The position numbers were made by a program, and so were the translations under genes. Shown here piece by piece: positions 58,610-64,000 of a stretch of 64,000 nt of DNA. The notes under the pieces were generated by a model. That model did no database searches, was not told the origin of the DNA, and was given only the letters and a program-made list of their open reading frames with translations. How positions within the stretch are numbered: position 1 is the first letter of the stretch; each line of letters begins with the position of its first letter. This DNA is from CAYGFH01 sp964356315 (GTDB lineage Bacteria; Patescibacteriota; Microgenomatia; UBA10105; UBA927): the NCBI GenBank assembly GCA_964356315.1, contig CAYHHA010000002.1:42187-106186 (forward strand). The letters are read 5' to 3'.

Positions 58610-59404
58610 TTATATATCAAATAGCGCAATTGCACTGTTTGTTGTTTGCGAGGCTACCGTATCGATATCAACTGAGAGAAGGGACGATACCTTTGTAGCA
58701 ATAATCGGAATATGAGATGGGTCATTTCTTTGTCCTCTGTGAGGGATGGGTGTTAAGTACGGTGAGTCGGTTTCGAGAAGGATCATGGATAACGGAACTT
58801 GCGCGATTATTGATTGAAGATTTTTTGCATAGGTAATATTCCCATCTACTCCAATGTAAAATTTTCGTTCTTTAGCAAGGCGAACTTCCTGATTTCCACC
58901 TGAGAAACAGTGGATAACTCCACGAGGAAGAGAGGAGAGTGAATCGATAACTGAAAAAAAATCTTCGTAGGCATCACGGCAATGCATAATGACAGGGAGA
59001 TTATATTTTAGCGAGAGTCGAAGTTGGTCCTCAAATAAGATACGCTGTTCTTGTTTTTTTCCGAGGGCAGGTTCTCCTTTGAATAAATGATAATCTAGTC
59101 CAATTTCACCAATGGCTACAACTGGATGATTTTCACTTGGTGAGGACTTCATGGGATGAGATAATAGGTGTTCGAGATAGGAAATATTTGGATTATGTGA
59201 AGCTTCATACGGGTGAAAGCCAATGCTTGGAAAAATTACCCCTGGATATTCGGTTGCTAAATTTATAGCCAGTGTGTTGGAAAATGCATCAACACCGGGA
59301 ACAATACACTTGGTGACACCTGCCTTTGCTGCGTTTTTAAGCATCGTTTTTCTATCTTCATTGAATTGTTCAAATTGTATATGGCAATGGGTGTCGATGA
59401 ACAT
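58610..59404 (-). CDS. tatD: TatD-family metal-dependent DNase
   Basis: A 264-residue TIM-barrel hydrolase: FIDTHCHIQF (metal His), VAIGEIGLDYH, VIMHCRDAYEDF, VIHCFSGG, and LLETDSPYLTPIPHRG. TatD enzymes have 3'-5' exonuclease or D-aminoacyl-tRNA-related activity. It is separated from metG by a 150-base stretch that is almost wholly tandem repeat, with no evident ribosome-binding site before its ATG. Confidence 0.94.
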   Translation of the reverse strand: MFIDTHCHIQFEQFNEDRKTMLKNAAKAGVTKCIVPGVDAFSNTLAINLATEYPGVIFPSIGFHPYEASHNPNISYLEHLLSHPMKSSPSENHPVVAIGEIGLDYHLFKGEPALGKKQEQRILFEDQLRLSLKYNLPVIMHCRDAYEDFFSVIDSLSSLPRGVIHCFSGGNQEVRLAKERKFYIGVDGNITYAKNLQSIIAQVPLSMILLETDSPYLTPIPHRGQRNDPSHIPIIATKVSSLLSVDIDTVASQTTNSAIALFDI

Positions 59405-59412
59405 ACTGAGTT

Positions 59413-59555
59413 AACGAAAATAACGAAAATAACGAAAATAACGAAAATAACGAAAATAACGAAAATAACGAAAATAACCAATTAACCAATTAACCAATTA
59501 ACCAATTAACCAATTAACCAATTAACCAAGTAACAAAGTAACAAAGTAACGAATC
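59413..59555. repeat. 9-bp and 8-bp tandem repeats upstream of tatD
   Basis: Seven perfect AACGAAAAT units (59413-59475), six AACCAATT units (59476-59523), then AACCAAGT, two AACAAAGT and AACGAATC. All share an AAC start and an 8-9 base period. The block fills the metG-tatD gap, directly upstream of the tatD start on the minus strand. Confidence 0.93.
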
Positions 59556-59590
59556 AATGATACTAAATAAACGATGAGTGATTTATTTTC

Positions 59591-61039
59591 CTACGTGATT
59601 CTTTGGAATAACGATGGTCTGATGGTAAATATTGGATTCGTGAATTGTTCGATAATAGATTCTGCAGTCTTGGGTAAGATTGGTTGTAAAAGGGTGGCGA
59701 TTTCTACAATAGTATTTGCAGCAGACAGCAAGAAAATTCCCCGCTCTGGATCCAAGAGTTTCCAAGGGGCATGTTCGTTTATAGAAACATCTAATGCTTT
59801 AATATGTGACCACAATGCAGCAATAGCATTGTTAAATTGGAATTCTTCGAATTCTTTTGCAAACATATGGTATGCCGGGGATTTTATCAGTTCAGTAAAT
59901 TTTGGTTTTATAATCGGAGAGGGAAGTGTGGTTTTCGTGATAAGTGTTGCGATTCGTGCAATCAAATTTCCGAGCCCATTAGCCAAATCAGCGTTATACG
60001 TTTTTTTGAATTCTTCTTCTGAAAAGTCACCGTCGTTAAACGGAGAAAACTTTGCTAGAAAATAATACCGTAGAGATTCTGCTCCATATGTTTTGATCAA
60101 TTCTATTGGGTCGATTACATTTCCCAAGGTTTTGCTCATTTTTTGACCGTTAACTGTGAAATATTCATGAACAAACAGGGTTTTTGGCAGTGAAAGTCCT
60201 GCAGAAAGAAGAAACGCTGGCCAATATACCGCATGGAAACGGGTAATTCCTTTGCCGATAACATGAACATCAGCAGGCCACCATGATTCGTATTGCTTCG
60301 CGTCCCATCCGAATCCGACGCCGCTTTGATAAATATTGAGTGCATCAAACCATACGTACATGCGCTGCGTGTCATCGTCTGGGACAGGGACTCCCCAGTC
60401 TCTTGCTCGTTCATTGCTTCTTGAAATGCTAATGTCATCTAGACCGCGTTTTAAGAAAGCGAGGATTTCATTTTTTCTTTTTTCTGGGACAATGCGTATT
60501 GTGTCTGATTCTATAAGAGTAATAAGCCTTGCTTGATATGAGCTGAGTTTAAAAAAATAATTCGTTTCTTTGACTGTCTCGAGTTTTTTCCCTGGATGTT
60601 CAAAACATTCCCCTTGGGGATTCAGTTCATCTAGCGCATAAAATGCTTCACACCCTACGCAGTAAAGACCTTCGTAAGATTTACTATAAATATCTTTTTT
60701 ACACCGGTTCCAAAGCTCTTGACTCGACGGAAAATGGTGTTCTTTGTCACTTCCTTTTTGCCAAACATCAAAAGAACAGCCAAGCGCGAGGGTGAGATCT
60801 TGAAATTTTTTTGTGTTTCCATCGATAAATTCTTGAAGTGGCATGCCTGCTTTTTCTGCCGCTTGAACATTTTTTAGAGCATTTTCATCGCCTCCGGATA
60901 GTAATTTTGTCTGCTCACCGAGAAGTGCGTGATACCGGGTGATACTATCTCCTTGAATAAATTCAAGAGCGTGACCAATGTGAGGGGCGGCGTTCACATA
61001 TGGAATTGCACAAGTGACATAGAATTTTTTCCCGTTCAT
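59591..61039 (-). CDS. metG: Methionyl-tRNA synthetase
   Basis: A 482-residue class I synthetase that charges Met-tRNA. YVTCAIPYVNAAPHIGHALEF carries the HIGH motif, YCVGCEAFYALDELN is part of the zinc/CP region, RARDWGVPVP and VWFDALNIY follow, and NGQKMSKTLGNVIDP carries KMSK. It lacks the C-terminal tRNA-binding dimerisation domain. TAGAAT on the minus strand lies 6 bases before the ATG. Confidence 0.97.
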   Translation of the reverse strand: MNGKKFYVTCAIPYVNAAPHIGHALEFIQGDSITRYHALLGEQTKLLSGGDENALKNVQAAEKAGMPLQEFIDGNTKKFQDLTLALGCSFDVWQKGSDKEHHFPSSQELWNRCKKDIYSKSYEGLYCVGCEAFYALDELNPQGECFEHPGKKLETVKETNYFFKLSSYQARLITLIESDTIRIVPEKRKNEILAFLKRGLDDISISRSNERARDWGVPVPDDDTQRMYVWFDALNIYQSGVGFGWDAKQYESWWPADVHVIGKGITRFHAVYWPAFLLSAGLSLPKTLFVHEYFTVNGQKMSKTLGNVIDPIELIKTYGAESLRYYFLAKFSPFNDGDFSEEEFKKTYNADLANGLGNLIARIATLITKTTLPSPIIKPKFTELIKSPAYHMFAKEFEEFQFNNAIAALWSHIKALDVSINEHAPWKLLDPERGIFLLSAANTIVEIATLLQPILPKTAESIIEQFTNPIFTIRPSLFQRIT

Positions 61040-61048
61040 ATGCTCATT

Positions 61049-61375
61049 CTACTGTTTTTGAAAGTAGAGCTCAAGGGAAATAATACAACCGATAAGAAGC
61101 AAGACATAGTAGAGGTCTCGAAGACCCAAGAGTCTAAGGAGTAGGTAGACCGAAATAGTAATACAACTAAGCAAAGATAGTCTTAGAGATCCAGTGATAT
61201 TAAAAAATAGGCCATAAAGCGAAAGGCAAAATACCAGAAAAAACAGGGCGATAATCGGTGTATTCGTCGGAGCTGTTGCATGGGTTAGCCATCCGACGAC
61301 ACTTATGCCAGCTATGGAGGTAAGTAGCCACGGAATATGGAGATTTGATTGAAATTTATAAGTAAGTCTATTCAT
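61049..61375 (-). CDS. Small membrane protein of unknown function
   Basis: A 108-residue protein with four predicted hydrophobic helices (WLLTSIAGISVVGWL, IIALFFLVFCLSLYGLFF, LSLLSCITISVYLLL, LYYVLLLIGCIISLEL) separated by short loops. No motif is recognised. Its stop lies 9 bases before the metG start, so it probably leads the metG transcript. Confidence 0.65.
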   Translation of the reverse strand: MNRLTYKFQSNLHIPWLLTSIAGISVVGWLTHATAPTNTPIIALFFLVFCLSLYGLFFNITGSLRLSLLSCITISVYLLLRLLGLRDLYYVLLLIGCIISLELYFQKQ

Positions 61376-61491
61376 TTAATTCGTACCTGTGACAATTCAA
61401 TACTTAGCGTATCATACTTTATTGCACTTTTCTAAATTTGTGCTTCAGATGATTTGTTGTGGAAAGTTGAATATGATATGGTGTGATAGAT

Positions 61492-62517
61492 ATGCAGATT
61501 GAATTACTACTTGTATTGGTTGCCATAGGAATTGGTTTCGCAGCGCTTTCCTGGATTGTTAAACAGGAGCTTTCAAAAATTAAAAAACCGGATGATGCAA
61601 TCCTTATCCAATGGCTTCAATCGATGCAGGGAACGATAGAACATACAAATAAAACACTCAACGAGGCTATGCGTGGATCAACGGTCGAGATGACCCGGAC
61701 TTTGCAGGGAAATACAAAACAAGTAAATGAAAGGTTAGATGAAGCAGCTCGAGTGATTGGGGCGCTCAATAAGCATGTAGGGGAGATGTCTGAAATGGGA
61801 AAAGGCATAAAATCGCTTCAGGAATTTTTACAGTCTCCAAAACTTCGTGGAAATATCGGAGAACAGGTCCTCAAAGATATGATCGGACAATCGTTTCCAA
61901 AAAATTCTTTCCATATGCAGTATGCATTTAAATCTGGAATGAAAGTCGATGCGGTGCTTAAGACTGATGCGGGTCTTCTCTGTATTGACTCAAAATTTCC
62001 AATGGAGAATTTTACCCTGATGCACAACGGAGAAACTGAGAGTGTACGGGCCTCAGCGAAAAAAGATTTTATATCTGATGTAAAAAAACACGTTTCGGAC
62101 ATCAGCAAAAAATATATATTACCAGAGGAAGGGACGATGGATTTTGCTCTCATGTATATCCCTTCTGAATCCGTATATTATGATATCGCAAATATGAATG
62201 ACCTTATGGAATACGCTAGGAAAGAACGCGTATACCCAGTGTCTCCAAATACGTTATATGCCCATCTTCAAGTATTGCTTCTCAGTTATCAAGGAAAAGA
62301 AATGGAACAAAAATCTCGCGAGCTTTTCCGCCTTTTCCGCGCAATCCAAAAAGACTATGAGAAGATAAGTGAACAATTGGGCGTTCTTGGAAAACACATC
62401 GGAAATGCTAATAATTCTTTTAGTGGGGTGAGTAGTGCATTTCAAGTTTTAGGACAGAAGATGAACCATTCGCATCAAATTGAAACTGTATCTGATACGA
62501 TAGAAAAGGAACTATAA
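61492..62517 (+). CDS. rmuC: RmuC-family protein
   Basis: A 341-residue RmuC homologue. One N-terminal membrane helix (ELLLVLVAIGIGFAALSWI), a coiled-coil region (about 40-115), then the nuclease-like domain GNIGEQVLKDMIGQSFPKNSF, VDAVLKTDAGLLCIDSKFPMENF and a C-terminal helical part. RmuC limits recombination at inverted repeats in E. coli, which is notable in a genome so rich in palindromes. TTGTTG-17-TATGGT lies 9 bases before the ATG. Confidence 0.9.
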   Translation: MQIELLLVLVAIGIGFAALSWIVKQELSKIKKPDDAILIQWLQSMQGTIEHTNKTLNEAMRGSTVEMTRTLQGNTKQVNERLDEAARVIGALNKHVGEMSEMGKGIKSLQEFLQSPKLRGNIGEQVLKDMIGQSFPKNSFHMQYAFKSGMKVDAVLKTDAGLLCIDSKFPMENFTLMHNGETESVRASAKKDFISDVKKHVSDISKKYILPEEGTMDFALMYIPSESVYYDIANMNDLMEYARKERVYPVSPNTLYAHLQVLLLSYQGKEMEQKSRELFRLFRAIQKDYEKISEQLGVLGKHIGNANNSFSGVSSAFQVLGQKMNHSHQIETVSDTIEKEL

Positions 62518-62532
62518 ATAACATAGATATCT

Positions 62533-62562
62533 TTGTTACTGTGTTTTAAAACAAGGTAACAA
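62533..62562. repeat. 30-bp imperfect palindrome, copy 2 of 3, before the TrpR-like gene
   Basis: Centred on GTTTT|AAAAC at 62547/62548, arms TTGTTACTGTGTTTT and AAAACAAGGTAACAA, with two internal mismatches. It ends 5 bases before the ATG of the TrpR-like regulator, where a ribosome-binding site or operator would be expected. Confidence 0.85.
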
Positions 62563-62567
62563 TACAT

Positions 62568-63011
62568 ATGACACAAGTATCGAGAATTCCGCTTCAAAAG
62601 GAAGTTGAAAAACGTGTGTACGAAGTGTTGATGGAATGCGTAATGACGACTTCTACCCACGATTCGGTAGATCATCTTCTGACTGACTTACTTTCACCCA
62701 CAGAGAGGTTGATGATAGCAAAGCGGTTAGCAATTGCTTTACTTCTCCTTAAAGGATATGAACAACGGGTGATTTCGCATTGGCTAAAGGTCAGCTTGGC
62801 GACAGTGAGTAAAGTAAGCTTGGCAATTCAAAGAGGTAATAATGGATATAGAATTGTGATAGGTTCATTGTTAAAAAAAGAAAAATTGGAGAAATTTATC
62901 CAAAAAATTGATGATACACTTGCTGATCTGATGCCTCCGATGGGGAAAAACTGGGCCAATTGGCGACGTGCTCGCTGGAAGAAGAAAGTAGAATCGCAAA
63001 AAATCTTTTAA
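62568..63011 (+). CDS. TrpR/YerC-superfamily DNA-binding protein
   Basis: A 147-residue protein. Residues 30-90 match the TrpR-like helix-turn-helix: LLTDLLSPTERLMIAKRLAIALLLL, then GYEQRVISHWLKVSLATVSKVSLAI (the helix-turn-helix). A basic C-terminal helix (NWANWRRARWKKKVESQK) could add DNA contacts. TrpR binds tryptophan, but no co-repressor can be assigned here. Palindromes at both sides of the gene suggest autoregulation and control of the next gene. Confidence 0.85.
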   Translation: MTQVSRIPLQKEVEKRVYEVLMECVMTTSTHDSVDHLLTDLLSPTERLMIAKRLAIALLLLKGYEQRVISHWLKVSLATVSKVSLAIQRGNNGYRIVIGSLLKKEKLEKFIQKIDDTLADLMPPMGKNWANWRRARWKKKVESQKIF

Positions 63012-63019
63012 ACAGAAAT

Positions 63020-63053
63020 CCTTGTTACTGTGTTTTAAAACAAGGTAACAAGG
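63020..63053. repeat. Imperfect palindrome, copy 3 of 3, after the TrpR-like gene
   Basis: The same sequence as copy 2, extended by two outer base pairs (CC...GG), 34 bases in all, between the regulator stop and the hydrolase start. Positions of the internal mismatches are the same as in copy 2. Confidence 0.85.
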
Positions 63054-63079
63054 GTTATAGAGCAGGATGAGCGTATTAT

Positions 63080-63088
63080 TGATATAAT
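63080..63088 (+). promoter_or_regulatory. Extended -10 (TGATATAAT) before the second hydrolase gene
   Basis: TGA-TATAAT ends 11 bases before the ATG at 63100, with no Shine-Dalgarno sequence. The start site would fall a few bases before the ATG. The palindrome at 63020-63053 lies just upstream and could block RNA polymerase. Confidence 0.5.
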
Positions 63089-63099
63089 AATTTGAATAT

Positions 63100-63996
63100 A
63101 TGCGAACGCTACAAGGAGAGTTGGTTAAAACAATTACGTCTGATGGATTGGAATTGTCTGGCTTCTGGATGGACCAGAAGAGCGATGTTGCAGTATTTCA
63201 TACTCATGGCACAGCGGGAGATTTTTATACACATTCATTTATAGAGATAGAAGGGGAGGCTCTTGCTGAAAAAAATATTTCTTTTCTTTCTGCAAATAAT
63301 CGTGGACACGACGTATTTGCTGATATCAGAACGTATGATAATGATCATGTTTCTTGGAAAACAATAGGTGGAGCGTATGAGGTGTTTGAAGAATCATTCC
63401 TCGATATAGATGCATGGATAACATTTTTAGAAGCTCGAGGAGTCAAGGAAATTATACTTCAGGGTCATAGTCTTGGGGCGAATAAGACGGTGTATTATCA
63501 ATACAAAAAACACGATGCTCATGTAAAAGCATTTATACATCTTTCTCCGCAAAACGATGCAGGCCTCATGAGAAATAAGTTCGGGCAAAAAAAATATGAT
63601 GAAGTCAATGTGCTGATTCATAAAAAGCTAGAAGATGGCAAAGGAAAAGAGATGTTGCCTGATGAGTATGCAGAGGTATGCCCTGTATCAGTACACGCGT
63701 ACGCAGGATATTTTATAGAGGACGGAAACGGAAATTTATTTCCTTATCATAATCCCAATAACCCAAATTGGAGTGTGCTTAAGGCTATTAAGGAACCACA
63801 GTTGTTAGTGTTTGGTGAAAAAGATCCCTATATACTTCCGTCCACAGCAGAGGCTGTTTCTGTCTTTAAAAAAATGATAAACAGCTCATCTGTTCTTACA
63901 ACACGAATTTTGACGAATGCTTCTCATAGCTTTGTCGGATATGAAAAACAACTGGTTGAGGAAATTATGAAGTGGTTACAAGTCACACATATATGA
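63100..63996 (+). CDS. Alpha/beta hydrolase, paralogue of the one at 49096
   Basis: A 298-residue alpha/beta hydrolase: FHTHGTAGDFY (oxyanion region), SANNRGHDVFAD, Ser in LQGHSLGANKTVYYQ, the acid in LVFGEKDPYIL and His in NASHSFVGYEK. No signal peptide. It shares the order of motifs and the NNRGHD and GANK blocks with the protein at 49096-49980, so they are diverged paralogues. Substrate unknown. Possibly controlled by the adjacent TrpR-like regulator. Confidence 0.87.
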   Translation: MRTLQGELVKTITSDGLELSGFWMDQKSDVAVFHTHGTAGDFYTHSFIEIEGEALAEKNISFLSANNRGHDVFADIRTYDNDHVSWKTIGGAYEVFEESFLDIDAWITFLEARGVKEIILQGHSLGANKTVYYQYKKHDAHVKAFIHLSPQNDAGLMRNKFGQKKYDEVNVLIHKKLEDGKGKEMLPDEYAEVCPVSVHAYAGYFIEDGNGNLFPYHNPNNPNWSVLKAIKEPQLLVFGEKDPYILPSTAEAVSVFKKMINSSSVLTTRILTNASHSFVGYEKQLVEEIMKWLQVTHI

Positions 63997-64000
63997 GAAC

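Noticed and set aside
1..64000. UGA recoding as in Gracilibacteria/Absconditabacteria
   Set aside because: Several genes end in TGA at the expected family length and no conserved Gly positions are read through UGA.

Overview
The window looks like a chromosomal segment of a Patescibacteria (Candidate Phyla Radiation) bacterium. This is an inference from gene content and style: compact AT-rich genes, a DUF5667 protein, a lone RRM RNA-binding protein, tandem class A PBPs, VanW, a stand-alone membrane-anchored solute-binding protein, many small unknown proteins, a GIY-YIG cassette at a tRNA gene, and salvage rather than de novo pathways. UGA is used as a normal stop, so code 25 does not apply. 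A 100-base N run at 39675-39774 marks an assembly gap inside a tandem repeat.

Layout. 1-3933: a partial glycosidase-like gene, a PLP-dependent enzyme, an AstE/AspA-type deacylase, and a divergent HxlR regulator / LUD-domain pair. 4004-11833: a type IV pilus operon (pilB, pilC, four pilin-like or PilX-like proteins including an 815-residue one, a PilM-like membrane protein, and a pilin with its own promoter). 12001-18057: uppP, an RRM protein and two tandem PBP1 genes. 18142-21014: Mn-type superoxide dismutase, PP2C phosphatase and GapN. 21227-26086 (minus): a purine salvage block (PNP, GuaA, two phosphoribosyltransferases), a methyltransferase and two small unknown proteins. 26169-28833: a cytidylate kinase-like protein, FTR1 iron permease, HD protein and DUF5667 protein. 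28962-37723: nrdR, B12-dependent nrdJ, a cobalamin adenosyltransferase, then a cobalamin riboswitch with a readable terminator/antiterminator in front of an uncharacterised 709-residue protein and a TraG/HerA-like ATPase. 37792-39842: a PGM1-like ATP-grasp ligase, and a GIY-YIG endonuclease gene lodged between a 5' tRNA fragment and an intact tRNA-Ile(UAU), followed by a tandem repeat. 39842-45959: idi, tsaD (with an in-frame palindromic repeat insertion), a nucleotidyltransferase, VanW, a solute-binding protein and a second nucleotidyltransferase. 45935-48210: groES-groEL with a degenerate CIRCE site. 48450-53408: CPBP protease, hydrolase, aldehyde dehydrogenase, CutA, SDR, and a PEGA/SH3 protein. 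53410-61375 (minus): lipid-linked glycan synthesis (UbiA-type DPPR synthase, WecA/MraY-like, GT39, GT2), tatD, metG. 61492-63996: rmuC, a TrpR/YerC-like regulator flanked by 30-bp palindromes, and a second hydrolase.

Themes. (1) B12 dependence: deoxyribonucleotide synthesis uses NrdJ, cofactor activation uses the adenosyltransferase, and a cobalamin riboswitch controls an unknown gene, yet no B12 synthesis gene is visible. (2) Many genes lack a Shine-Dalgarno sequence and carry a -10 element (often extended, TGnTATAAT-like) about 6 nt before the start codon, which points to leaderless transcripts. (3) Palindromic and short tandem repeats sit in several gaps, one tRNA fragment and one essential coding sequence. 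Function calls rest on motifs read by eye; no database search was run.
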